Source: Brachyhypopomus gauderio (taxonomy: Eukaryota > Chordata > Actinopteri > Gymnotiformes > Hypopomidae). Taken from it: 64,000 nucleotides of DNA. Numbering within the stretch: the stretch's first letter is position 1; each line of letters opens with the position of its first letter. Where the stretch lies: positions 248,001-312,000 of the forward strand of contig NW_027506980.1 in NCBI RefSeq assembly GCF_052324685.1, given 5' to 3'. The notes under the pieces are model-generated. The model was not told the DNA's origin and made no database searches. It saw only the letters and a program-made list of their open reading frames with translations. Below are positions 38,691 to 50,212 of the stretch, in pieces. The translations under genes and the position numbers were made by a program.

Positions 38691-39844
38691 CAGATGCTGC
38701 TGTGCTTACATAGTTCTTCCTCAAAAGAAAAACCCAACAAGCACATTCCTCCTGTTTGCTGGCTTTTGATGAAATGAGCCAATGCATAAAGGATGCAACA
38801 TCAATGACACTCACACTTTTCTGCTAGCTTGTCTAAAATTCGCCCTTCCTTCAATTTCTCACTTGTCAAGACCTGCAGGTCTTCAAACAAAAGGTCAGTT
38901 TGTAGACCCTTTTCCTGTCAAAGTTTTGATCCTTTTGTCCACCAGTCATCGGAATGTGTATGATTTTCACCAGTTTACACAGTGTAGCTCCCTTGCCTTC
39001 AGTTGCAGGGTTATGTCCTCTTAGATAAGACGCTTTTGAAATTATTTGTGAAAATGCACCCAAAACCTATTCAAAACAGATTTGATGGAAGCACTGCAGG
39101 AGCTGCTCCAAGACGCATTTTGTCCAGAAAATGTGCTATCATGAATGCATCCATATCACCAACACACATTTACAAACCAAACCATAGGCAATAAAATACA
39201 TGAGTAAACTGATTTGTGGACCTTTGTGGCACTTGGTACTGCTGAGATCAGGATCATTACAGAGTTCAGCAATTATTTTCCCAACTAGGTCATTGATACA
39301 TTGGAATCCCCAATGTTTTCTGGAACAGAATAGGCTATGCCTTTCGGATGAGAATAAAAAAAGACTTCAAGAACCAAAAAAGAAGTTAAGCTGCCTTCAG
39401 CTGATGTACTCAGACTAAAGGGAAACACTTTAAATCCCAAGGTGAAATGCACATGCTCAAAATTTTATCAGGACAGAGTACATGTTTTACTTTGATATTA
39501 AGAGCGATCACTGGATTGTCTTCCAGTAAATTATAGTTTTCTTCCGCTACAAAACGTTTTTTCAACAACTATAAAGAGGCTATGCAATGAAACTGAGCTG
39601 AGATGTCAAGTGCCTTTAATGGTACATTTTTGACCCCACTTCAAATGCTGCTGTTACCTGACCAGTTCGATTGTTAGTTTGCCAGATTCTCAATCTCTGG
39701 GATGTGAGATCATGCACCAGGTTTAGTGAATGTTTAAGGGTGAAGGTCTTTAGTTTCTGCACAAATTCCACAAACATAGCTCAGGTCCTGCTCAACATGT
39801 CAACATGTGGCGACAGCAAGTGCCTTTGGGGTACTACAAAAATC

Positions 39845-39917
39845 GCCCGGCTAGCTCAGTCGGTAGAGCATGAGACTCTTAATCTCAGGGTCGTGGGTTG
39901 GAGCCCCACGTTGGGCG
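39845..39917 (+). tRNA. tRNA-Lys(CTT)-like, unit 28, C56G variant
   Basis: C56G class; G at 39900. Upstream marker A. Confidence 0.92.
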
Positions 39918-40006
39918 AGAGGCTGATTTGTTTGAGTGAAATGTTGAAATTTAGTTAATCTGTTTGCACAAAATACGTCTAAAAAAGAAGAGAAAGGAAC
40001 ATACAT

Positions 40007-40033
40007 CGTCCCTGGGTGGGCTCGAACCACCAT

Positions 40034-40074
<41 letters not shown>

Positions 40075-40080
40075 AGAGAC
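40007..40080 (-). tRNA. tRNA-Asn(GTT), unit 29
   Basis: Consensus copy. Confidence 0.96.
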
Positions 40081-41234
40081 CAGATGCTGCTGTGCTTACA
40101 TAGTTCTTCCTCAAAAGAAAAACCCAACAAGCACATTCCTCCTGTTTGCTGGCTTTTGATGAAATGAGCCAATGCATAAAGGATGCAACATCAATGTCAC
40201 TCACACTTTTCTGCTAGCTTGTCTAAAATTCGCCCTTCCTTCAATTTCTCACTTGTCAAGACCTGCAGGTCTTCAAACAAAAGGTCAGTTTGTAGACCCT
40301 TTTCCTGTCAAAGTTTTGATCCTTTTGTCCACCAGTCATCGGAATGTGTATGATTTTCACCAGTTTACACAGTGTAGCTCCCTTGCCTTCAGTTGCAGGG
40401 TTATGTCCTCTTAGATAAGACGCTTTTGAAATTATTTGTGAAAATGCACCCAAAACCTATTCAAAACAGATTTGATGGAAGCACTGCAGGAGCTGCTCCA
40501 AGACGCATTTTGTCCAGAAAATGTGCTATCATGAATGCATCCATATCACCAACACACATTTACAAACCAAACCATAGGCAATAAAATACATGAGTAAACT
40601 GATTTGTGGACCTTTGTGGCACTTGGTACTGCTGAGATCAGGATCATTACAGAGTTCAGCAATTATTTTCCCAACTAGGTCATTGATACATTGGAATCCC
40701 CAATGTTTTCTGGAACAGAATAGGCTATGCCTTTCGGATGAGAATAAAAAAAGACTTCAAGAACCAAAAAAGAAGTTAAGCTGCCTTCAGCTGATGTACT
40801 CAGACTAAAGGGAAACACTTTAAATCCCAAGGTGAAATGCACATGCTCAAAATTTTATCAGGACAGAGTACATGTTTTACTTTGATATTAAGAGCGATCA
40901 CTGGATTGTCTTCCAGTAAATTATAGTTTTCTTCCGCTACAAAACGTTTTTTCAACAACTATAAAGAGGCTATGCAATGAAACTGAGCTGAGATGTCAAG
41001 TGCCTTTAATGGTACATTTTTGACCCCACTTCAAATGCTGCTGTTACCTGACCAGTTCGATTGTTAGTTTGCCAGATTCTCAATCTCTGGGATGTGAGAT
41101 CATGCACCAGGTTTAGTGAATGTTTAAGGGTGAAGGTCTTTAGTTTCTGCACAAATTCCACAAACATAGCTCAGGTCCTGCTCAACATGTCAACATGTGG
41201 CGACAGCAAGTGCCTTTGGGGTACTACAAAAATC

Positions 41235-41307
41235 GCCCGGCTAGCTCAGTCGGTAGAGCATGAGACTCTTAATCTCAGGGTCGTGGGTTGGAGCCCCACG
41301 TTGGGCG
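41235..41307 (+). tRNA. tRNA-Lys(CTT)-like, unit 29, C56G variant
   Basis: C56G class; G at 41290. Upstream marker A. Confidence 0.92.
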
Positions 41308-41396
41308 AGAGGCTGATTTGTTTGAGTGAAATGTTGAAATTTAGTTAATCTGTTTGCACAAAATACGTCTAAAAAAGAAGAGAAAGGAACATACAT

Positions 41397-41423
41397 CGTC
41401 CCTGGGTGGGCTCGAACCACCAT

Positions 41424-41464
<41 letters not shown>

Positions 41465-41470
41465 AGAGAC
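41397..41470 (-). tRNA. tRNA-Asn(GTT), unit 30
   Basis: Consensus copy; gattaaatg marker. Confidence 0.96.
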
Positions 41471-42624
41471 CAGATGCTGCTGTGCTTACATAGTTCTTCC
41501 TCAAAAGAAAAACCCAACAAGCACATTCCTCCTGTTTGCTGGCTTTTGATTAAATGAGCCAATGCATAAAGGATGCAACATCAATGTCACTCACACTTTT
41601 CTGCTAGCTTGTCTAAAATTCGCCCTTCCTTCAATTTCTCACTTGTCAAGACCTGCAGGTCTTCAAACAAAAGGTCAGTTTGTAGACCCTTTTCCTGTCA
41701 AAGTTTTGATCCTTTTGTCCACCAGTCATCGGAATGTGTATGATTTTCACCAGTTTACACAGTGTAGCTCCCTTGCCTTCAGTTGCAGGGTTATGTCCTC
41801 TTAGATAAGACGCTTTTGAAATTATTTGTGAAAATGCACCCAAAACCTATTCAAAACAGATTTGATGGAAGCACTGCAGGAGCTGCTCCAAGACGCATTT
41901 TGTCCAGAAAATGTGCTATCATGAATGCATCCATATCACCAACACACATTTACAAACCAAACCATAGGCAATAAAATACATGAGTAAACTGATTTGTGGA
42001 CCTTTGTGGCACTTGGTACTGCTGAGATCAGGATCATTACAGAGTTCAGCAATTATTTTCCCAACTAGGTCATTGATACATTGGAATCCCCAATGTTTTC
42101 TGGAACAGAATAGGCTATGCCTTTCGGATGAGAATAAAAAAAGACTTCAAGAACCAAAAAAGAAGTTAAGCTGCCTTCAGCTGATGTACTCAGACTAAAG
42201 GGAAACACTTTAAATCCCAAGGTGAAATGCACATGCTCAAAATTTTATCAGGACAGAGTACATGTTTTACTTTGATATTAAGAGCGATCACTAGATTGTC
42301 TTCCAGTAAATTAATGTTTTCTTCCGCTACAAAACGTTTTTTCAACAACTACAAAGAGGCTATGCAACGAAACTGAGCTGAGATGTCAAGTGCCTTTAAT
42401 GGTACATTTTTGACCCCACTTCAAATGCTGCTGTTACCTGACCAGTTCGATTGTTAGTTTGCCAGATTCTCAATCTCTGGGATGTGAGATCATGCACCAG
42501 GTTTAGTGAATGTTTAAGGGTGAAGGTCTTTAGTTTCTGCACAAATTCCACAAACATAGCTCAGGTCCTGCTCAACATGTCAACATGTGGCGACAGCAAG
42601 TGCCTTTGGGGTCCTACAAAAATC

Positions 42625-42697
42625 GCCCGGCTAGCTCAGTCGGTAGAGCATGAGACTCTTAATCTCAGGGTCGTGGGTTCGAGCCCCACGTTGGGCG
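42625..42697 (+). tRNA. tRNA-Lys(CTT), unit 30
   Basis: Consensus copy; upstream marker C. Confidence 0.96.
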
Positions 42698-42786
42698 AGA
42701 GGCTGATTTGTTTGAGTGAAATGTTGAAATTTAGTTAATCTGTTTGCACAAAATACGTCTAAAAAAGAAGAGAAAGGAACATACAT

Positions 42787-42813
42787 CTTCCCTGAGTGGG
42801 CTCGAACCACCAT

Positions 42814-42848
<35 letters not shown>

Positions 42849-42860
42849 TGCCACAGAGAC
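42787..42860 (-). tRNA. tRNA-Asn(GTT), unit 31, C72A + C65T + G12A variant
   Basis: It has the unit 10 pair of changes (42788, 42795) plus a private plus-strand C to T at 42849. That makes base 12 A, in the D stem and A box, opposite C23. Confidence 0.9.
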
Positions 42861-44014
42861 CAGATGCTGCTGTGCTTACATAGTTCTTCCTCAAAAGAAA
42901 AACCCAACAAGCACATTCCTCCTGTTTGCTGGCTTTTGATGAAATGAGCCAATGCATAAAGGATGCAACATCAATGTCACTCACACTTTTCTGCTAGCTT
43001 GTCTAAAATTCGCCCTTCCTTCAATTTCTCACTTGTCAAGACCTGCAGGTCTTCAAACAAAAGGTCAGTTTGTAGACCCTTTTCCTGTCAAAGTTTTGAT
43101 CCTTTTGTCCACCAGTCATCGGAATGTGTATGATTTTCACCAGTTTACACAGTGTAGCTCCCTTGCCTTCAGTTGCAGGGTTATGTCCTCTTAGATAAGA
43201 CGCTTTTGAAATTATTTGTGAAAATGCACCCAAAACCTATTCAAAACAGATTTGATGGAAGCACTGCAGGAGCTGCTCCAAGACGCATTTTGTCCAGAAA
43301 ATGTCCTATCATGAATGCATCCATATCACCAACACACATTTACAAACCAAACCATAGGCAATAAAATACATGAGTAAACTGATTTGTGGACCTTTGTGGC
43401 ACTTGGTACTGCTGAGATCAGGATCATTACAGAGTTCAGCAATTATTTTCCCAACTAGGTCATTGATACATTGGAATCCCCAATGTTTTCTGGAACAGAA
43501 TAGGCTATGCCTTTCGGATGAGAATAAAAAAAGACTTCAAGAACCAAAAAAGAAGTTAAGCTGCCTTCAGCTGATGTACTCAGACTAAAGGGAAACACTT
43601 TAAATCCCAAGGTGAAATGCACATGCTCAAAATTTTATCAGGACAGAGTACATGTTTTACTTTGATATTAAGAGTGATCAATGGATTGTCTTCCAGTAAA
43701 TTAATGTTTTCTTCCGCTACAAAACGTTTTTTCAACAACTATAAAGAGGCTATGCAACGAAACTGAGCTGGGATGTCAAGTGCCTTTAATGGTACCTTTT
43801 TGACCCCACTTCAAATGCTGCTGTTACCTGACCAGTTCGATTGTTAGTTTGCCAGATTCTCAATCTCTGGGATGTGAGATCATGCACCAGGTTTAGTGAA
43901 TGTTTAAGGGTGAAGGTCTTTAGTTTCTGCACAAATTCCACAAACATAGCTCAGGTCCTGCTCAACATGTCAACATGTGGCGACAGCAAGTGCCTTTGGG
44001 GTACTACAAAAATC

Positions 44015-44087
44015 GCCCGGCTAGCTCAGTCGGTAGAGCATGAGACTCTTAATCTCAGGGTCGTGGGTTGGAGCCCCACGTTGGGCG
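44015..44087 (+). tRNA. tRNA-Lys(CTT)-like, unit 31, C56G variant
   Basis: C56G class; G at 44070. Upstream marker A. Confidence 0.92.
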
Positions 44088-44176
44088 AGAGGCTGATTTG
44101 TTTGAGTGAAATGTTGAAATTTAGTTAATCTGTTTGCACAAAATACGTCTAAAAAAGAAGAGAAAGGAACATACAT

Positions 44177-44203
44177 CGTCCCTGGGTGGGCTCGAACCAC
44201 CAT

Positions 44204-44244
<41 letters not shown>

Positions 44245-44250
44245 AGAGAC
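44177..44250 (-). tRNA. tRNA-Asn(GTT), unit 32
   Basis: Consensus copy; gattaaatg marker. Confidence 0.96.
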
Positions 44251-45404
44251 CAGATGCTGCTGTGCTTACATAGTTCTTCCTCAAAAGAAAAACCCAACAA
44301 GCACATTCCTCCTGTTTGCTGGCTTTTGATTAAATGAGCCAATGCATAAAGGATGCAACATCAATGTCACTCACACTTTTCTGCTAGCTTGTCTAAAATT
44401 CGCCCTTCCTTCAATTTCTCACTTGTCAAGACCTGCAGGTCTTCAAACAAAAGGTCAGTTTGTAGACCCTTTTCCTGTCAAAGTTTTGATCCTTTTGTCC
44501 ACCAGTCATCGGAATGTGTATGATTTTCACCAGTTTACACAGTGTAGCTCCCTTGCCTTCAGTTGCAGGGTTATGTCCTCTTAGATAAGACGCTTTTGAA
44601 ATTATTTGTGAAAATGCACCCAAAACCTATTCAAAACAGATTTGATGGAAGCACTGCAGGAGCTGCTCCAAGACGCATTTTGTCCAGAAAATGTGCTATC
44701 ATGAATGCATCCATATCACCAACACACATTTACAAACCAAACCATAGGCAATAAAATACATGAGTAAACTGATTTGTGGACCTTTGTGGCACTTGGTACT
44801 GCTGAGATCAGGATCATTACAGAGTTCAGCAATTATTTTCCCAACTAGGTCATTGATACATTGGAATCCCCAATGTTTTCTGGAACAGAATAGGCTATGC
44901 CTTTCGGATGAGAATAAAAAAAGACTTCAAGAACCAAAAAAGAAGTTAAGCTGCCTTCAGCTGATGTACTCAGACTAAAGGGAAACACTTTAAATCCCAA
45001 GGTGAAATGCACATGCTCAAAATTTTATCAGGACAGAGTACATGTTTTACTTTGATATTAAGAGCGATCACTAGATTGTCTTCCAGTAAATTAATGTTTT
45101 CTTCCGCTACAAAACGTTTTTTCAACAACTACAAAGAGGCTATGCAACGAAACTGAGCTGAGATGTCAAGTGCCTTTAATGGTACATTTTTGACCCCACT
45201 TCAAATGCTGCTGTTACCTGACCAGTTCGATTGTTAGTTTGCCAGATTCTCAATCTCTGGGATGTGAGATCATGCACCAGGTTTAGTGAATGTTTAAGGG
45301 TGAAGGTCTTTAGTTTCTGCACAAATTCCACAAACATAGCTCAGGTCCTGCTCAACATGTCAACATGTGGCGACAGCAAGTGCCTTTGGGGTCCTACAAA
45401 AATC

Positions 45405-45477
45405 GCCCGGCTAGCTCAGTCGGTAGAGCATGAGACTCTTAATCTCAGGGTCGTGGGTTCGAGCCCCACGTTGGGCG
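45405..45477 (+). tRNA. tRNA-Lys(CTT), unit 32
   Basis: Consensus copy; upstream marker C. Confidence 0.96.
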
Positions 45478-45566
45478 AGAGGCTGATTTGTTTGAGTGAA
45501 ATGTTGAAATTTAGTTAATCTGTTTGCACAAAATACGTCTAAAAAAGAAGAGAAAGGAACATACAT

Positions 45567-45593
45567 CTTCCCTGAGTGGGCTCGAACCACCAT

Positions 45594-45634
<41 letters not shown>

Positions 45635-45640
45635 AGAGAC
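45567..45640 (-). tRNA. tRNA-Asn(GTT), unit 33, C72A + C65T variant
   Basis: Unit 10 class; changes at 45568 and 45575. It lies 2,780 bp from the unit 31 copy. Confidence 0.92.
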
Positions 45641-46794
45641 CAGATGCTGCTGTGCTTACATAGTTCTTCCTCAAAAGAAAAACCCAACAAGCACATTCCT
45701 CCTGTTTGCTGGCTTTTGATGAAATGAGCCAATGCATAAAGGATGCAACATCAATGTCACTCACACTTTTCTGCTAGCTTGTCTAAAATTCGCCCTTCCT
45801 TCAATTTCTCACTTGTCAAGACCTGCAGGTCTTCAAACAAAAGGTCAGTTTGTAGACCCTTTTCCTGTCAAAGTTTTGATCCTTTTGTCCACCAGTCATC
45901 GGAATGTGTATGATTTTCACCAGTTTACACAGTGTAGCTCCCTTGCCTTCAGTTGCAGGGTTATGTCCTCTTAGATAAGACGCTTTTGAAATTATTTGTG
46001 AAAATGCACCCAAAACCTATTCAAAACAGATTTGATGGAAGCACTGCAGGAGCTGCTCCAAGACGCATTTTGTCCAGAAAATGTCCTATCATGAATGCAT
46101 CCATATCACCAACACACATTTACAAACCAAACCATAGGCAATAAAATACATGAGTAAACTGATTTGTGGACCTTTGTGGCACTTGGTACTGCTGAGATCA
46201 GGATCATTACAGAGTTCAGCAATTATTTTCCCAACTAGGTCATTGATACATTGGAATCCCCAATGTTTTCTGGAACAGAATAGGCTATGCCTTTCGGATG
46301 AGAATAAAAAAAGACTTCAAGAACCAAAAAAGAAGTTAAGCTGCCTTCAGCTGATGTACTCAGACTAAAGGGAAACACTTTAAATCCCAAGGTGAAATGC
46401 ACATGCTCAAAATTTTATCAGGACAGAGTACATGTTTTACTTTGATATTAAGAGTGATCAATGGATTGTCTTCCAGTAAATTAATGTTTTCTTCCGCTAC
46501 AAAACGTTTTTTCAACAACTATAAAGAGGCTATGCAACGAAACTGAGCTGGGATGTCAAGTGCCTTTAATGGTACCTTTTTGACCCCACTTCAAATGCTG
46601 CTGTTACCTGACCAGTTCGATTGTTAGTTTGCCAGATTCTCAATCTCTGGGATGTGAGATCATGCACCAGGTTTAGTGAATGTTTAAGGGTGAAGGTCTT
46701 TAATTTCTGCACAAATTCCACAAACATAGCTCAGGTCCTGCTCAACATGTCAACATGTGGCGACAGCAAGTGCCTTTGGGGTCTTACAAAAATC

Positions 46795-46867
46795 GCCCGG
46801 CTAGCTCAGTCGGTAGAGCATGAGACTCTTAATCTCAGGGTCGTGGGTTCGAGCCCCACGTTGGGCG
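46795..46867 (+). tRNA. tRNA-Lys(CTT), unit 33
   Basis: Consensus gene; gtcttac upstream flank, as in units 14 and 39. Confidence 0.96.
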
Positions 46868-46956
46868 AGAGGCTGATTTGTTTGAGTGAAATGTTGAAAT
46901 TTAGTTAATCTGTTTGCACAAAATACGTCTAAAAAAGAAGAGAAAGGAACATACAT

Positions 46957-46983
46957 CGTCCCTGGGTGGGCTCGAACCACCAT

Positions 46984-47024
<41 letters not shown>

Positions 47025-47030
47025 AGAGAC
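46957..47030 (-). tRNA. tRNA-Asn(GTT), unit 34
   Basis: Consensus copy. Confidence 0.96.
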
Positions 47031-48184
47031 CAGATGCTGCTGTGCTTACATAGTTCTTCCTCAAAAGAAAAACCCAACAAGCACATTCCTCCTGTTTGCT
47101 GGCTTTTGATGAAATGAGCCAATGCATAAAGGATGCAACATCAATGTCACTCACACTTTTCTGCTAGCTTGTCTAAAATTCGCCCTTCCTTCAATTTCTC
47201 ACTTGTCAAGACCTGCAGGTCTTCAAACAAAAGGTCAGTTTGTAGACCCTTTTCCTGTCAAAGTTTTGATCCTTTTGTCCACCAGTCATCGGAATGTGTA
47301 TGATTTTCACCAGTTTACACAGTGTAGCTCCCTTGCCTTCAGTTGCAGGGTTATGTCCTCTTAGATAAGACGCTTTTGAAATTATTTGTGAAAATGCACC
47401 CAAAACCTATTCAAAACAGATTTGATGGAAGCACTGCAGGAGCTGCTCCAAGACGCATTTTGTCCAGAAAATGTGCTATCATGAATGCATCCATATCACC
47501 AACACACATTTACAAACCAAACCATAGGCAATAAAATACATGAGTAAACTGATTTGTGGACCTTTGTGGCACTTGGTACTGCTGAGATCAGGATCATTAC
47601 AGAGTTCAGCAATTATTTTCCCAACTAGGTCATTGATACATTGGAATCCCCAATGTTTTCTGGAACAGAATAGGCTATGCCTTTCGGATGAGAATAAAAA
47701 AAGACTTCAAGAACCAAAAAAGAAGTTAAGCTGCCTTCAGCTGATGTACTCAGACTAAAGGGAAACACTTTAAATCCCAAGGTGAAATGCACATGCTCAA
47801 AATTTTATCAGGACAGAGTACATGTTTTACTTTGATATTAAGAGCGATCACTAGATTGTCTTCCAGTAAATTAATGTTTTCTTCCGCTACAAAACGTTTT
47901 TTCAACAACTATAAAGAGGCTATGCAACGAAACTGAGCTGAGATGTCAAGTGCCTTTAATGGTACATTTTTGACCCCACTTCAAATGCTGCTGTTACCTG
48001 ACCAGTTCGATTGTTAGTTTGCCAGATTCTCAATCTCTGGGATGTGAGATCATGCACCAGGTTTAGTGAATGTTTAAGGGTGAAGGTCTTTAGTTTCTGC
48101 ACAAATTCCACAAACATAGCTCAGGTCCTGCTCAACATGTCAACATGTGGCGACAGCAAGTGCCTTTGGGGTCCTACAAAAATC

Positions 48185-48257
48185 GCCCGGCTAGCTCAGT
48201 CGGTAGAGCATGAGACTCTTAATCTCAGGGTCGTGGGTTCGAGCCCCACGTTGGGCG
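48185..48257 (+). tRNA. tRNA-Lys(CTT), unit 34
   Basis: Consensus copy; upstream marker C. Confidence 0.96.
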
Positions 48258-48346
48258 AGAGGCTGATTTGTTTGAGTGAAATGTTGAAATTTAGTTAATC
48301 TGTTTGCACAAAATACGTCTAAAAAAGAAGAGAAAGGAACATACAT

Positions 48347-48373
48347 CGTCCCTGGGTGGGCTCGAACCACCAT

Positions 48374-48414
<41 letters not shown>

Positions 48415-48420
48415 AGAGAC
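48347..48420 (-). tRNA. tRNA-Asn(GTT), unit 35
   Basis: Consensus copy; gattaaatg marker. Its unit is split by the 5.3-kb transposon. Confidence 0.96.
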
Positions 48421-49115
48421 CAGATGCTGCTGTGCTTACATAGTTCTTCCTCAAAAGAAAAACCCAACAAGCACATTCCTCCTGTTTGCTGGCTTTTGAT
48501 TAAATGAGCCAATGCATAAAGGATGCAACATCAATGTCACTCACACTTTTCTGCTAGCTTGTCTAAAATTCGCCCTTCCTTCAATTTCTCACTTGTCAAG
48601 ACCTGCAGGTCTTCAAACAAAAGGTCAGTTTGTAGACCCTTTTCCTGTCAAAGTTTTGATCCTTTTGTCCACCAGTCATCGGAATGTGTATGATTTTCAC
48701 CAGTTTACACAGTGTAGCTCCCTTGCCTTCAGTTGCAGGGTTATGTCCTCTTAGATAAGACGCTTTTGAAATTATTTGTGAAAATGCACCCAAAACCTAT
48801 TCAAAACAGATTTGATGGAAGCACTGCAGGAGCTGCTCCAAGACGCATTTTGTCCAGAAAATGTGCTATCATGAATGCATCCATATCACCAACACACATT
48901 TACAAACCAAACCATAGGCAATAAAATACATGAGTAAACTGATTTGTGGACCTTTGTGGCACTTGGTACTGCTGAGATCAGGATCATTACAGAGTTCAGC
49001 AATTATTTTCCCAACTAGGTCATTGATACATTGGAATCCCCAATGTTTTCTGGAACAGAATAGGCTATGCCTTTCGGATGAGAATAAAAAAAGACTTCAA
49101 GAACCAAAAAAGAAG

Positions 49116-49119
49116 TTAA
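49116..49119. repeat. TTAA target-site duplication, left copy
   Basis: This TTAA is repeated at 54390..54393. Uninterrupted units carry one TTAA at this place (agaagttaagctgcc). Confidence 0.97.
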
Positions 49120-49132
49120 CACTAGAAGCGCC
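49120..49132 (+). repeat. Left terminal inverted repeat
   Basis: CACTAGAAGCGCC, the exact reverse complement of 54377..54389. A related copy (CCTAGAAGCGCGG) follows at 49155..49167. Confidence 0.95.
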
Positions 49133-49154
49133 GCGCCTCATTTACATACTTATA

Positions 49155-49259
49155 CCTAGAAGCGCGGAGGGCCGGTCATCTGACCGATTTCACCACCTCC
49201 TACTAGCGCCGTGTTGTTTTCACCTACTTAAAGCGCGCCTCGGGCGGTCAAAAGACCGC
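49155..49259. repeat. Left subterminal motif repeat and two hairpins
   Basis: It holds an internal copy of the terminal motif (49155..49167). Two inverted repeats follow: CGGTCATCTGACCG (49173..49186) and GCGGTCAAAAGACCGC (49244..49259). Matching hairpins at the right end suggest sites bound by the transposase. Confidence 0.8.
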
Positions 49260-50212
49260 TGAGTCTTTACACAGGGGAGCTGGTACTGACACATAATTAA
49301 CGCTAGATGGCGTTTTGCACAAAAGGAAGAATGAGCCGCCCAAACAAAATATTCGTAATGGTGACATTTGCACGTAACGTCAATATGTTAACAAATTAAT
49401 GTGACTAAACCTTTTAGAATCAGTGCCTTGTGACCTTGTTCTCAGTAGCTTTCCCATTGTCAGTTTTGTTTAGTTTCATATTGCATTTCCTGGTTTGTGC
49501 GAAAACGTAAATGCAAAATATAGTTTCAGTTTTGTTTCTTGGTTAGTGTAATAGTTTGCTTGGTTAGTGTAATAGTTTGCTTATTTGTCTGTGTGTTATT
49601 CTGTTGGCATATATGTCACTATATTATCATGTACGTTCGCCACACCACTAACCCACTGGCCCGCACCCCCACTGTGAAGCGTTCACGTCTTTTGTCTTGC
49701 TAATGCTACAGACTGCGCTGCAGCCTTCCACCCCCACATCCACAAAAAGCTTGTTCGATACTCAGAGTAGCAAAGTGAAGCCCGTAGACCGAGCTAAAGC
49801 AAGTTTGTTTGTATACTCAATGTTACGCCATTTCAAGTTTTAATGTCTAAAAGTTGTGTATGTTAGTGAATTGTAGGCTATGGTGAACATAACAAATCTA
49901 CAAATAAATGTCTATAATGTTTTGTGTTAGACAAAGAACAAAAAGCATAAATAGGCAAAATAATTACAAAAATATCATTATAAAAGGTAGGCTATGTACC
50001 TTTGCGTAACAAAACGCAAAATTATTAAAATGATACGGATGGCTTCACGAATATAGTTGCCTCTGTCCTCTCTAATGTTCACTTTTTTATCTTGCCGTAT
50101 TGTGTTGCCGTTTCAAATGAGGTGTTTGATCGGTGAATAGCCGATGTGTGATCCCACGTCCTAACGACCGTGTTATCACCGAGCGTTATCACCATTCGGT
50201 GATTTACATGTA
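49260..50212. other. Transposon left interior, no gene seen
   Basis: AT-rich, with no open frame or RNA I can support. It has a 21-bp direct duplication (ttggttagtgtaatagtttgc, about 49539..49580). Confidence 0.7.

Noticed and set aside
48930-49262. 110-codon plus-strand frame crossing from unit 35 into the transposon
   Set aside because: It is the usual 72-codon spacer frame extended by chance across the insertion junction.
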